Notes: generated from the sequence alone by a model not told the origin. 64,000 nucleotides of DNA from Selenomonas sp. AE3005 (GCF_905233635.1 NZ_CAJODG010000016.1:1-64000), one strand, 5' to 3'; counted from the stretch's first letter, positions 42,941-51,247 are shown. Numbers and translations: made by a program.

Positions 42941-44460
42941 GGAATATGTCATTATGGCAGCGCATGCTGCTGTACTTTTCCACCGTACTGGTATTATTTT
43001 CGCTGCTGATGGGCATAGCCTTTACGGTGTTGTTTGCCCGGCATAGTCAGGTAATCCATCAGGAGGAAATGCAAAAAAGAGCGGTGGCGCTGGCTGCCGC
43101 GATTCCGGCCATGCGCGAGGCCAACGAATGGCTGCAGGCCAATGACAGCATGAAGGAAAATATGATGCAGCACGGCCGTGGTCATGGCCGGCATGGCATG
43201 ATGAATAATGGCGGCTGGTGCCGGCGGCAAATCAGCGGTGACAGTTCCTTCTTTCATCAGCTCAATGAGCTGGGGGACGGCGATGTTTGGCTCGTAGCTG
43301 CTGACAGTCAAATGATTTGCTCCTATGGCAGTCAAAATGGTGATACCATGACAGAGCTGCCACGAGAGGCCGAGAACCTCATCACCGCGGCTATGCGTGG
43401 TGAACGTGTGCAGAGTCAGGCCTTTTCTTCGCTGCTGGGGACGCCTGCCCTGACAACAGCTGCGCCCATATACTTTGATGGCAGGATAAAAGGCGTAGTA
43501 CTCTTGCACCATTCCTTAAAAAATATGGAACAGAACCTATGGCAGGGGCTGCGGACGCTGGGCTTGTCCTTGCTGCTTGCCCTGGCACTTACGGGAATAA
43601 TCGCCTTTATCCTGACCAGAAGGTTTTTACGGCCATTGCTGCAAATGCAAAAAACAGCCCGGGCCTATGCTGCCGGTGACTTTACGGCCAGGACGGGCAT
43701 AGTACAGCAGGACGAGCTGGGACTGCTGGCTGCGGACATTGACGCGCTGGGCGCAGAATTGGAACAGGCCAGACACGAGCGCCAGGCCATGCAGCAGCAG
43801 CGGCAGGAATTCCTGGCAGAAATATCCCATGAACTGCGCACGCCTTTGACAATCCTGCGCGGTACACTGGAAGTACTCTGGCAGGGAATGGTAAAAACGC
43901 CGGAACAAACAGCTGCCTGTCAGCAGCAGGCCATGTCGAGTCTGGCAGGCATGGAAGTGTTGGTGCGTGATTTACTGGAATTGACACGCCTGCAGAATCC
44001 CGGCTTTAAACTGACAGAGGAACAGCTGGACGTGACAGAGGCTTTTCGTGAGGCCGTACAGCAGGCGCAGGTGCTGGCAGACAGAAAAGGTATTGAATTA
44101 AGGGCTGAGTTTACAGAACCGCTGGTGGTGACAGGCGACTACGGCCACTGCCGTCAGCTATTGCTGATTTTGCTGGACAATGCGGTAAAGTTCTCCCCGG
44201 CAGGTGAGACGGTGACAGTCAGCCAATTGCGGCAGGGAAAAGGCTGGAAATTTGTGGTGGCAGACCATGGCTGTGGTATTGCGCCAGCCGAGATAGAACA
44301 TATATTTACGAAATTTCATCGCAGTCATGACGGGAATAATAAGCAGGGAACGGGCCTGGGACTGGCCATCGCCTGGGAAATTGCCCAGCGTCATGGCTGG
44401 CAACTGTCCTGTGTAAGCCAGCTGGGAAAAGGCAGCAAATTTATAATTTCGCAAGCCTGA
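42937..44460 (+). CDS. HAMP-domain sensor histidine kinase
   Basis: A 507-aa membrane kinase. TM1 about 8-33, an extracytoplasmic sensor about 34-205 with a His/Met-rich patch (76-95; MMQHGRGHGRHGMM), TM2 about 210-230, HAMP, HisKA H-box EISHELRTPLT (about 295-305) and HATPase with GTGLGLAIAWE near the end. The His/Met patch suggests metal sensing (Cu, Ag, Ni or Zn), but this is not proven. Partner of the preceding regulator. Confidence 0.92.
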   Translation: MRNMSLWQRMLLYFSTVLVLFSLLMGIAFTVLFARHSQVIHQEEMQKRAVALAAAIPAMREANEWLQANDSMKENMMQHGRGHGRHGMMNNGGWCRRQISGDSSFFHQLNELGDGDVWLVAADSQMICSYGSQNGDTMTELPREAENLITAAMRGERVQSQAFSSLLGTPALTTAAPIYFDGRIKGVVLLHHSLKNMEQNLWQGLRTLGLSLLLALALTGIIAFILTRRFLRPLLQMQKTARAYAAGDFTARTGIVQQDELGLLAADIDALGAELEQARHERQAMQQQRQEFLAEISHELRTPLTILRGTLEVLWQGMVKTPEQTAACQQQAMSSLAGMEVLVRDLLELTRLQNPGFKLTEEQLDVTEAFREAVQQAQVLADRKGIELRAEFTEPLVVTGDYGHCRQLLLILLDNAVKFSPAGETVTVSQLRQGKGWKFVVADHGCGIAPAEIEHIFTKFHRSHDGNNKQGTGLGLAIAWEIAQRHGWQLSCVSQLGKGSKFIISQA

Positions 44461-44493
44461 CGAGGTAAGAAGATAGCCAACGTTTATTGGCGT

Positions 44494-44535
44494 AAAAAAC
44501 CGAAGGATACGTATGACAGTTCCTTCGGTTTTTTA
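44494..44535. terminator. Rho-independent terminator
   Basis: AAAAAACCGAAGGA (44494-44507) pairs with TCCTTCGGTTTTTT (44522-44535) after the sensor kinase gene; symmetric A/T flanks allow use from either side. Confidence 0.9.
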
Positions 44536-44541
44536 TATATT

Positions 44542-44664
44542 ATAACGCCGTTGTTCCAGTTTTGCCATAGGCAAAACTTCCTCTTGGCGTTTCAACGAGG
44601 CGGGAGATATGCTCGCCGCCTGTTTTGGTATTCGTGGTGGGGGACATTTTCTTGCCTCGTTATA
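44542..44664 (-). repeat. MITE-like intergenic repeat, copy B
   Basis: A 123-bp element, the inverted counterpart of 7551-7676, again bounded by TATAACG/CGTTATA. On the minus strand it reads from the end of the MFS gene, whose stop codon is formed by its terminal TATAACG. It lacks the 15-bp insertion of copy A but has 13 extra bases, which create a GTTTTGCC/GGCAAAAC hairpin. The internal minus-strand ORF ends in MAKLEQRRY as in copy A despite the indels. Orientation relative to the upstream gene is the same in both copies. Confidence 0.8.
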
Positions 44665-45823
44665 TTTTCTTGGGTTCGGGCAGGAGAAAGGTAGCGGCGG
44701 CACAGCAGACTGAAATGCCGAGAATGACCAGCATAACTGCAGCAATGCCGTAGCTGTCGGCGTACCAGCCCAGCGAGGGAACGATGATACCGCCGATGCT
44801 GAACGACAGCCCCAGCGTAACGCCAGAGGCAAAGCCCAGACTCTTGGCCAGATAGCTTTGCCCTAAGACCACGAACGCCGCGTAGGGCCCCTGCATGGCA
44901 AAACTCATAGGAATCAGCATGGCGTAAACGGCCCAGATATTTTGCGTAAGAACAACGATGGCCAGACAGGGCACGAGCAGACAGCAGCCATAACGCAAAG
45001 TGTTTACATAGCCCTGACGGTCAGCCAGCCAGCCGCCGACTAATGTGGCGGCAACGCCGGTGATGGAAATAATCGACAGGGTGGCACTGCCGACCGCGTG
45101 ACTGGCACCAAGTACCTGAATACAGAACAGCGGCAGGAAACTGCTGATAGCTGTAAAGAGCGTGGAACGGAAAACGATGACGAGAAACAAACGGGAAAAG
45201 CCGTGCCAGTCGTTTTCCTGTGGTGCCGATTGTGCCTGCTGCTTGCTGGCCGGGGAGGACAAGAGGCGCTGTGATTCCCGGCGAATGGCCGGCGAGGCCA
45301 GGGCAATCATGGCGGCCGTGAAGAGCGAGGCAATGCCATAAAAGGCCGTGCCATGCATGCCAAAGGTTGTGACCAGGAAAACGGCTAACAGTGGGCCTAA
45401 ACCAAAGCCGCCATTACCGCCAACGCTGAAAATACTCATGCCCTGTCCTTTTTTGGCGCCGGCAATGGCATTGACATTACGGGCGGCCTCGGGGTGAAAG
45501 ATGGAGCTGCCAATGCCCATGAGTGTGACAGCGGCAAAAATGCCCCAGTAATCGGTGACAAAACCGGTCAAGGCCAGGGAAAGACCGGCCATCAGCACGC
45601 CGAGTACCATGAACCACTGCCGGGAGCCCTTGTCAGCCAGCCAGCCAAAGAGGGGCTGGATAATGGAAGAGAGGAAGGACGAGGCAAACATCAGACCGGC
45701 GATGGAGGTGTAGTCCATGCCATATTCACTGACGAAGAACGGCAGCAGGGCTGGCAGGGAACCGCTATTGATATCGACGCTCAGATGACCGGCTGACAGC
45801 ATATAGAGATATTTTTTATTCAT
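44660..45823 (-). CDS. MFS transporter, fosmidomycin-resistance (Fsr) type
   Basis: A 387-aa twelve-helix major facilitator. The N-terminal LSAGHLSVDINSGSLPALLP region and GIGSSIFHPEA (about 101-111) are characteristic of the Fsr subgroup of drug exporters. The start has GGAAGTCC-type spacing and follows rqcH by 18 bp, so the two may be cotranscribed. Its last codons run into MITE copy B, which supplies the TAA stop. The natural substrate is unknown. Confidence 0.87.
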   Translation of the reverse strand: MNKKYLYMLSAGHLSVDINSGSLPALLPFFVSEYGMDYTSIAGLMFASSFLSSIIQPLFGWLADKGSRQWFMVLGVLMAGLSLALTGFVTDYWGIFAAVTLMGIGSSIFHPEAARNVNAIAGAKKGQGMSIFSVGGNGGFGLGPLLAVFLVTTFGMHGTAFYGIASLFTAAMIALASPAIRRESQRLLSSPASKQQAQSAPQENDWHGFSRLFLVIVFRSTLFTAISSFLPLFCIQVLGASHAVGSATLSIISITGVAATLVGGWLADRQGYVNTLRYGCCLLVPCLAIVVLTQNIWAVYAMLIPMSFAMQGPYAAFVVLGQSYLAKSLGFASGVTLGLSFSIGGIIVPSLGWYADSYGIAAVMLVILGISVCCAAATFLLPEPKKI

Positions 45824-45841
45824 GGGGAAGTCCTTTCAAGG

Positions 45842-47602
45842 TTACTGTGGGTCCTGCGCCAGAATCGGCGCTAATTCCTGCTCGTCAGGCGTGATGTAAA
45901 GTGTCTTTTGATTGGTAAAAATGACAAAACCCGGTTTGCTGCCGGAGGGCTTTTTTACATAGCGGATTTCCGTGTAATCCACCGGCACTTTGGAAGAGCC
46001 TTGTGCCTTGCTGAAATGCGCGGCCAGCTGGGCGGCCAGCAGTAGGTTTTCCTCGCTGATTTCCTCGCCGCCGTTGCGCAGAATGACATGCGAGCCGGGG
46101 ATATTCTGCGTATGAAACCAGGTGTCATTAAAACTGGCTGTTTTGCAGGTCAGTTTATCGTTTTGGTAGTTGTTTTTGCCTACGAGAATCTGCGTGCCAT
46201 CGGGGGCAGTAAAGCGGAAGGGATGGGAGGGCTTGTCGTTATTTTTGCGTTTGAGCTTTTCACGCAGATAGCCGCCTTCCACCAGTTCGTTGTGAATCTC
46301 TGCGATTTCCCCGATACTGGCTGAGGCCAGCAGGGAGGCCTCGATACTTTCCAGATAAGTAATGGAGGCCTCGCATTCCTGACGTTGTACCTGTAACAGC
46401 TCCTGCGCCCGTTTCAGCTTGTCGTACTTCTTGTAGCACAGCTGCATATTCTGAATGATGGTATAACGCTGGTCGAGGGGAATGGTGATTTCCTCGCCGG
46501 TCTCACTGTATATATTAACTACGGTGATGGCGGCATCTTCATGGTCATTGTATTGATATTGGTAAGTCATCAGATTGTCGCCGCGGATTTTATATTCCTC
46601 CGCGTTTTCGGCGGCCGCGATTTCCTCGTCTAATTTCACCAATTTGTTTTCGGCCCGGTGCAGTTCGTTCTTTACAAGTTTTTTAAACCTGTCCTTATCG
46701 GGCAGCACATAGCTGCCGGCCAATGCGCTGGCCTTTTCCAGCATCGCGCTGATGTTCGGGAACGAGAGCGTAACAGCGTCACTTAGATAATGCAGGGGAA
46801 AGGCAGCCATGGCCAAAACTTTTTGCTGGCTGTCGATGAGAATTACCGGCTGAGGTGATTGGCCGCTGGCAGCCTCACGGATTTCAGCCAGGGCTGCACT
46901 TACAGCCTGGAAGTCAACGTCCTCTAAAGCACTAAGGCGAGTGCTGGGCGCAAAACCGCCGAGAAAACAAACTTCCTTTGCCGATACCGGGCCAAAGCCC
47001 ATGCAGGTGGCCAGCAGTGCCTTGTCCAGACGTTCCTCAGGTGAGTTTGCCCGGAGACGCGCCATAACCTCTGTCATAGGTGCTGTAAAGAGGTCGAGCT
47101 TGTCCTGCCCCGGTGGCAGTTCGTAGGTATCGCCCGGGAGCACGGTGCGGACACGGCTGCTGTTGGTGCCAATTTTACGCAGGGCATCGATTATAACGCC
47201 GTCCTGAATCAGAATGATATTGCTGTACTTGCCCATCAGCTCGAGCACCAGCGTTTTCGTGACGATGATACCGCCAGCGGCAATGCTGTCCATATCAATG
47301 AGGATAAGACGGTCAAGTCCATGCTGGCGTATGGCGGCAATACGGCTGTTTTCCAGCTGCTTGCGCAGTACCATGCAAAAGACCGGCGGCTCGGGCGGAT
47401 TCTCTAAGTTTTTCGTCAGCAGATGGGCCGTGGGATTCTGGGAATTTATGCTGATATGCAGCTGATGATTCTGCCCCGGCTGTCTGATGGACAAAACGAT
47501 GGACTGCTTATTAGGCTGGGTTATCTTATCTATGCGCCCCCCGGCGAGAGCGTCATTCAATTCACGCACCAACGGGCGCATGGAAAAGCCGTCAAGACTC
47601 AT
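45842..47602 (-). CDS. rqcH: Rqc2/RqcH homologue (NFACT family, fibronectin-binding-like)
   Basis: A 586-aa protein that adds C-terminal alanine tails to nascent chains on stalled 50S subunits. An NFACT-N domain (about 1-210), helix-hairpin-helix region (about 215-260), coiled coils (about 300-430) and NFACT-R domain (about 455-560, with WFHTQNIPGSHVILR) occur in order. Older annotations call it fibronectin-binding. Works with tRNA-Ala and an RqcP-type S4 protein; YlmH (25142) is a related S4 protein. Confidence 0.93.
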   Translation of the reverse strand: MSLDGFSMRPLVRELNDALAGGRIDKITQPNKQSIVLSIRQPGQNHQLHISINSQNPTAHLLTKNLENPPEPPVFCMVLRKQLENSRIAAIRQHGLDRLILIDMDSIAAGGIIVTKTLVLELMGKYSNIILIQDGVIIDALRKIGTNSSRVRTVLPGDTYELPPGQDKLDLFTAPMTEVMARLRANSPEERLDKALLATCMGFGPVSAKEVCFLGGFAPSTRLSALEDVDFQAVSAALAEIREAASGQSPQPVILIDSQQKVLAMAAFPLHYLSDAVTLSFPNISAMLEKASALAGSYVLPDKDRFKKLVKNELHRAENKLVKLDEEIAAAENAEEYKIRGDNLMTYQYQYNDHEDAAITVVNIYSETGEEITIPLDQRYTIIQNMQLCYKKYDKLKRAQELLQVQRQECEASITYLESIEASLLASASIGEIAEIHNELVEGGYLREKLKRKNNDKPSHPFRFTAPDGTQILVGKNNYQNDKLTCKTASFNDTWFHTQNIPGSHVILRNGGEEISEENLLLAAQLAAHFSKAQGSSKVPVDYTEIRYVKKPSGSKPGFVIFTNQKTLYITPDEQELAPILAQDPQ

Positions 47603-47659
47603 GATGTATCTCCTTAATTTCCGAATAATAGACTATCCTCAATTATACCCCACACGGAG

Positions 47660-47683
47660 TTGACCGGTCAAATTGACATGTCA
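47660..47683. promoter_or_regulatory. Palindromes between rqcH and fic
   Basis: TTGACCGGTCAA (47660-47671) is a perfect 12-bp palindrome and is followed by TGACATGTCA (47674-47683). A TATAAT at 47702-47707 lies downstream. These relate to the TGACAAGTCA motif family seen elsewhere and may be an operator or part of a repeat. Confidence 0.4.
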
Positions 47684-47754
47684 GTTAGGGGCGATTCATG
47701 TTATAATTATTAAAGCGAGAGTGTAGACGGAAAGATGCGGAGCATAGAACTAAT

Positions 47755-48513
47755 ATGAGTTATCATGACATTGTTGACTTTTGGCAAAGTCAGAATATAA
47801 CCAGTGGTGCAGAGTTGGAGGTCGTTCTTAACGGGCAGATTATAAACTTTGCTTATCACTCGGGAAAAATCGAAAATGACAATATTACCTACAATGATAC
47901 CCGGGATATATTCGAACGGGATACGTTGTCTAACTATACTGGTGACCTACGGACAATATTTGAAATTCGCAACGCCAAGGATTCAATGGCATTTGTAGTT
48001 GATGCATTTGCTCAAAAAATGACTTTTGACGCGTCATTTTTGAAAAAATTGCAATATGAACTGACAAAAAATACCTATGATGAAAGGCGGTATAGCATTG
48101 GAGAGCGTCCGGGTGAGTATAAAAAGCATGACTATGTAACAGGGCGTGAAGAAGTTGGCGCCTTGCCTGAGGATGTGGAAGTCGAGGTAGCAGAGCTGCT
48201 GGCTGATTTGGCAGAAACTGACCTGATGTCCGCTGAGCATATATTGATTGCGGCGGCGTACTTCCATGCAAAACTGGAAAATATACATCCATTCGCAGAT
48301 GGAAATGGACGTGTGGGAAGACTGGCAGCTAATTACTTTTTGATGATTCACAATCACCCACCACTTATAATTCACGAAGAAGACCGCAAAGAATATTATG
48401 CAGCCCTGGAGGCGTGGGATACGAAACAGGAGTTGAAGCCTATCAAGATATTCTTTAAGGAACAGATTGAAAAGACGTGGGCAAAGCAAATGCGAAGATT
48501 GCATAGGGGATAG
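47755..48513 (+). CDS. Fic family protein (probable AMP-transferase)
   Basis: A 252-aa Fic-domain protein expected to transfer AMP (or another nucleotide group) to target hydroxyls. The core motif HPFADGNGRVGR (about 177-188) is intact. An N-terminal SGKIEN (36-41) matches the inhibitory (S/T)xxxE(G/N) helix, so the enzyme should be self-restrained. There is no separate antitoxin next to it. It opens the accessory region and is monocistronic by appearance. Confidence 0.87.
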   Translation: MSYHDIVDFWQSQNITSGAELEVVLNGQIINFAYHSGKIENDNITYNDTRDIFERDTLSNYTGDLRTIFEIRNAKDSMAFVVDAFAQKMTFDASFLKKLQYELTKNTYDERRYSIGERPGEYKKHDYVTGREEVGALPEDVEVEVAELLADLAETDLMSAEHILIAAAYFHAKLENIHPFADGNGRVGRLAANYFLMIHNHPPLIIHEEDRKEYYAALEAWDTKQELKPIKIFFKEQIEKTWAKQMRRLHRG

Positions 48514-48602
48514 ATATAGAAGTTAAATAATATTTCCTCTGGTGAGGTTAGTAAGAGAGAAAGAATTTATTGATAATGATATGGTCTTTGGAGGGGATGG
48601 CT

Positions 48603-48818
48603 ATGAATCAGGATAGCATGGAATTTGTAGTTTACATGATTCACGCCTGTGCTAATAAATGGAAGCGTTCTCCTAAGCAGGTATATGATAAATTGCAGGA
48701 GACTGGCTGTATTGACGAATATCTTGTACCTAATTATGATATTCTGCATACGCAGGGCAGTGGTTATTTAGTAGATGATATTAAAGAGTATTTGCGGATA
48801 AGAGGTGTGGAGGTATGA
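48603..48818 (+). CDS. DUF3791 domain protein
   Basis: A 71-aa protein with the DUF3791 pattern: EFVVYMIHACANKW near the start and YDILHTQGSGYLVDDIKEYL near the end. The start is ATG 48603 (GGAGGGG). DUF3791 genes commonly precede DUF3990 genes, and a broken DUF3990 gene overlaps its stop codon here. Likely part of a toxin-antitoxin-like locus. Confidence 0.75.
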   Translation: MNQDSMEFVVYMIHACANKWKRSPKQVYDKLQETGCIDEYLVPNYDILHTQGSGYLVDDIKEYLRIRGVEV

Positions 48819-48918
48819 TGGTCTATCACGGCTCGACAGAAATAATGACCAGATAGCGTTTATAACGCAGAAAGCCATTGATAAACTGCTGATGTACGAT
48901 TCTTACTTTGAGGTGTGA
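48815..48918 (+). pseudogene. DUF3990 gene remnant with internal deletion
   Basis: ATGATGGTC opens a frame with VYHGSTEI, the DUF3990 N-terminus, that stops after 13 codons. In another frame the sequence continues as QIAFITQKAIDKLLMYDS to a TGA at 48916-48918, which is the DUF3990 C-terminus. Most of the domain is deleted and the frame is shifted, so the toxin-like partner of this locus is dead. Confidence 0.65.
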
Positions 48919-48921
48919 TCT

Positions 48922-49137
48922 ATGGACGAAAATGTTTTAGAGCAGGTCTATCAGGAAAAATTGGAAGAACGTATTATTGCGCAGATTGCCAAGGAGAAAG
49001 CGATATCGCTGGAAAAAGCCATGCACATATATTACGGCAGTGAATTGTCTGATAAAATCCATCAGGGTATGGAGGGGATTCAATATCTTGATTACAAGGT
49101 GTTGACACAAATACTGATAGAAATGGAAGGCGTGTAA
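48922..49137 (+). CDS. Small helical protein of unknown function at the DUF3791/DUF3990 locus
   Basis: A 71-aa charged, mainly helical protein (EKAMHIYYGSELSDKIHQG segment) with a GAGGTG ribosome site, 3 bp after the DUF3990 remnant. Its place after DUF3791-DUF3990 suggests a third member of that locus. No domain was recognised. Confidence 0.5.
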   Translation: MDENVLEQVYQEKLEERIIAQIAKEKAISLEKAMHIYYGSELSDKIHQGMEGIQYLDYKVLTQILIEMEGV

Positions 49138-49169
49138 TAATATAGGAATAATCACATACCACAAATTAG

Positions 49170-49268
49170 TCAACGGCTTTGGAGGTTTACTGTCTTATAA
49201 AAGAAAAGTATGCAGACCTGTTGCTGGCATGGGATGAGGAAGTTTTAAGGCGCTTGCAGGATATTTAG
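49170..49268 (+). pseudogene. Short open remnant after the decayed locus
   Basis: A 32-codon open stretch (EVYCLIKEKYADLLLAWDE segment) with no start codon at its head and stop codons in front, ending at TAG 49266-49268. It looks like the 3' end of a lost gene. Confidence 0.3.
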
Positions 49269-49284
49269 GCAAATGGATAGGGGT

Positions 49285-49336
49285 TGACTTGTCAATGAGG
49301 GGGCTGATATGTCATTTTGACTGTCAGCCCCTTTTG
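49285..49336 (+). repeat. TGACTTGTCA plus GGGGCTGA/TCAGCCCC hairpin, copy 1
   Basis: TGACTTGTCA (49285-49294) is followed by GGGGCTGA (49300-49307) and TCAGCCCC (49324-49331) then CTTTTGG. Related blocks lie at 62114-62169 and 63601-63637. The T-rich end makes it a plausible terminator as well. Confidence 0.65.
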
Positions 49337-49382
49337 GCGTTCTTATTGATGGTCAGAATCATATAGGACTGTAACGCGAAAT

Positions 49383-49535
49383 AAATTCGTGAGGGTAGTG
49401 CAGGGGGAGCGACACACATAAAGCACTCAGGCATTCCGCCCCACAGACCGCCGCCCGGCACAGCCGGTCACAAGTTCGCGTGTCCGTTGCTTTGGGTGGA
49501 CAGCAAGCTGTCCACGTCAGCACCGACACGAATTT
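49383..49535. mobile_element. GC-rich 153-bp element with terminal inverted repeats
   Basis: AAATTCGTG (49383-49391) and CACGAATTT (49527-49535) are perfect 9-bp inverted ends around a block visibly richer in G+C than its surroundings. Inside is a hairpin GTGGACAGC/GCTGTCCAC (49496-49515), and a partly palindromic AGCA.CGACACG pair surrounds it. A 64-aa Cys-rich minus-strand frame spans it but has no clear ribosome site. It fills most of the 330-bp gap before the XRE gene. A MITE or a structured RNA gene are the alternatives. Confidence 0.5.
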
Positions 49536-49598
49536 TGATACGTCAAAGTTCATCCTTTATGATATACTCATGGTAAAGAGAGTAATGGAGGCGTACTG

Positions 49599-49928
49599 AT
49601 GGAACATGGAAACATAGGACAATATATACGTGCACGTCGTCTGGCAATGAATTTATCTCAGGCTGCTTTGGGTCATAAGATAGGTAAATCGTCACAGGTG
49701 ATTTCCAACTGGGAACGTGGCTTTACCAAACGTGTAAGCGTTGAGGAACTGGCAAAGATAGCAGAGGTATTGGATGTGGATATAAGGTATTTTTTTCCGC
49801 AGAGCCGAAAAAGTGTGACATCGGATAAGCGTTTGCAGGCGATTATTACAGTTTATCCCCAGCTTTCGGAACATACGAAAGCGATTATAGATAAAGCTAT
49901 CAGGGAAGATTTTTCTATGGATATATAA
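49599..49928 (+). CDS. XRE family transcriptional regulator
   Basis: A 109-aa DNA-binding protein with an N-terminal Cro/C1 helix-turn-helix (about 6-65; MNLSQAALGHKIGKSSQVIS) and a short helical tail. It has a GGAGGCGTACTG ribosome region. It lies directly upstream of the restriction-modification operon on the same strand, so it may be its controller (C-protein-like), though a weak terminator separates them. Confidence 0.82.
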   Translation: MEHGNIGQYIRARRLAMNLSQAALGHKIGKSSQVISNWERGFTKRVSVEELAKIAEVLDVDIRYFFPQSRKSVTSDKRLQAIITVYPQLSEHTKAIIDKAIREDFSMDI

Positions 49929-49934
49929 GCACGC

Positions 49935-49971
49935 AAAAAAGCAGCTGTTCCTATATGGCTGCCTTTTATTG
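49935..49971 (+). terminator. Weak terminator after the XRE gene
   Basis: AAAAAAGCAGC (49935-49945) and GCTGCCTTTT (49958-49967) form a short stem with a bulge, then TATT. Confidence 0.45.
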
Positions 49972-49984
49972 TGTGTTGTAAGTA

Positions 49985-50013
49985 TTGCCGTAGTATTTTT
50001 TTTTCGGTATAAT
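49985..50013 (+). promoter_or_regulatory. Sigma-A promoter of the defence operon
   Basis: TTGCCG (49985-49990) and TATAAT (50008-50013) separated by 17 bp that include a run of nine Ts. It is the only strong promoter seen before the nine-gene unit 50056-61688. Confidence 0.75.
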
Positions 50014-50055
50014 AGGGAAAGATAAGAATTACCAATATGACCTAGCGAGGTGGAT

Positions 50056-51246
50056 ATGAAACAGTTAAGTCTTAAATTAGATGACCATTTATACGAAAAG
50101 CTACAAACTTATACGAAAGATAATGGCGTGTCGGTCAGCTCTGTGTTGACGGATTCTCTTATAGCGCATTTGACCCGTCAAAAGCGGGCGCAGGTGCCCC
50201 AAGGGTCTTTTACCTTTATTGATCTGTTTGCTGGTATTGGTGGCATGCGCATTGCTTACTCCAGTCAGGGAGGGGAGTGTGTTTTCTCCAGTGAATGGGA
50301 TAAGTATGCGCAAAAAACTTACTTTGACAACTTTGATGAAATGCCACAAGGGGATATTACCAAGGTGGCCAGTGAGGAGGTTCCTGACCATGATATTCTG
50401 GTAGCTGGTTTCCCCTGCCAGCCGTTCAGCATTGCTGGTGTGTCCAAGAAGAACAGCATGGGGAGAGCTACAGGGTTCCAGGACAAAACCCAGGGAACGC
50501 TTTTCTTTGATGTATGTCGTATTATTGAGGCTAAGCGTCCCAAGGCATTTATGCTGGAGAATGTCAAAAATTTGAAAAGTCATGACAAGGGCAATACCTG
50601 GAGAATTATCAGAGAATCCTTGGACCAGCTTGATTATGAAGTCTTTGCTGATGTAATTGATGGTCAGGGCTTTGTTCCCCAGCACCGCGAACGTATCTTT
50701 ATTGTCGGTTTTGATCGCAGACGCTATGGCAATTTCTTTGACTTCAGTTTTGATGTTGATGATGATAAGCCGGAAAAGGCGCCGGTACTCCGTGATATTT
50801 TACTGCCGGAAGTGGATGCGAAATATACACTGACCGATAAGCTGTGGGCGTATCTGCAGAATTATGCTGCCAAGCATAAGGCCAAGGGGAACGGCTTTGG
50901 CTATGGCATGCCGGATTTTGACAGTGTAACCCGTACGCTTAGCGCCCGTTATTACAAGGACGGTTCCGAAATTCTCATTAACCAGGGCGAGGGGAAAAAT
51001 CCCCGCCGTCTGACTCCCCGTGAATGTGCCCGCCTGCAGGGCTACCCGGAGGATTTCAAAATCACAGTGTCCGATACCCGGGCTTATAAGCAGTTCGGCA
51101 ATTCCGTAGTGGTTCCCTTGGTTACCTCCATTGCCAAGCTGGTGGTGGCCAAAATGAAGGAGCTGGATGCAGCTCTTGAAAACAAAAATGAAGCAAGCGC
51201 AGAAACAGTTAAGGAAAGCAAAAAATCAATGAAACTAGGTGCGTAA
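50056..51246 (+). CDS. DNA (cytosine-5) methyltransferase, EcoRII/Dcm-like, with N-terminal RHH-like segment
   Basis: A 396-aa C5 methylase that should protect the host site of the EcoRII-type nuclease encoded next. Motif I DLFAGIGGMR (about 55-64), catalytic PCQPFS (about 120-125), ENVKNL, RERIFIVG (about 213-220) and the C-terminal RLTPRECARLQGYP are present. The first 45 residues (KQLSLKLDDHLYEKL ... SVSSVLTDSLIAHL) resemble a ribbon-helix-helix DNA-binding unit, which could autoregulate expression. Start is ATG 50056 (GAGGTGGAT). CCWGG is the likely site, inferred from the partner. Confidence 0.9.
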   Translation: MKQLSLKLDDHLYEKLQTYTKDNGVSVSSVLTDSLIAHLTRQKRAQVPQGSFTFIDLFAGIGGMRIAYSSQGGECVFSSEWDKYAQKTYFDNFDEMPQGDITKVASEEVPDHDILVAGFPCQPFSIAGVSKKNSMGRATGFQDKTQGTLFFDVCRIIEAKRPKAFMLENVKNLKSHDKGNTWRIIRESLDQLDYEVFADVIDGQGFVPQHRERIFIVGFDRRRYGNFFDFSFDVDDDKPEKAPVLRDILLPEVDAKYTLTDKLWAYLQNYAAKHKAKGNGFGYGMPDFDSVTRTLSARYYKDGSEILINQGEGKNPRRLTPRECARLQGYPEDFKITVSDTRAYKQFGNSVVVPLVTSIAKLVVAKMKELDAALENKNEASAETVKESKKSMKLGA

Positions 51247-51247
51247 T

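Noticed and set aside
49359..49553. 64-aa Cys-rich reverse ORF in the GC-rich element
   Set aside because: No clear ribosome site; cysteine richness follows from the GC-rich palindromic sequence. Treated as part of the element.
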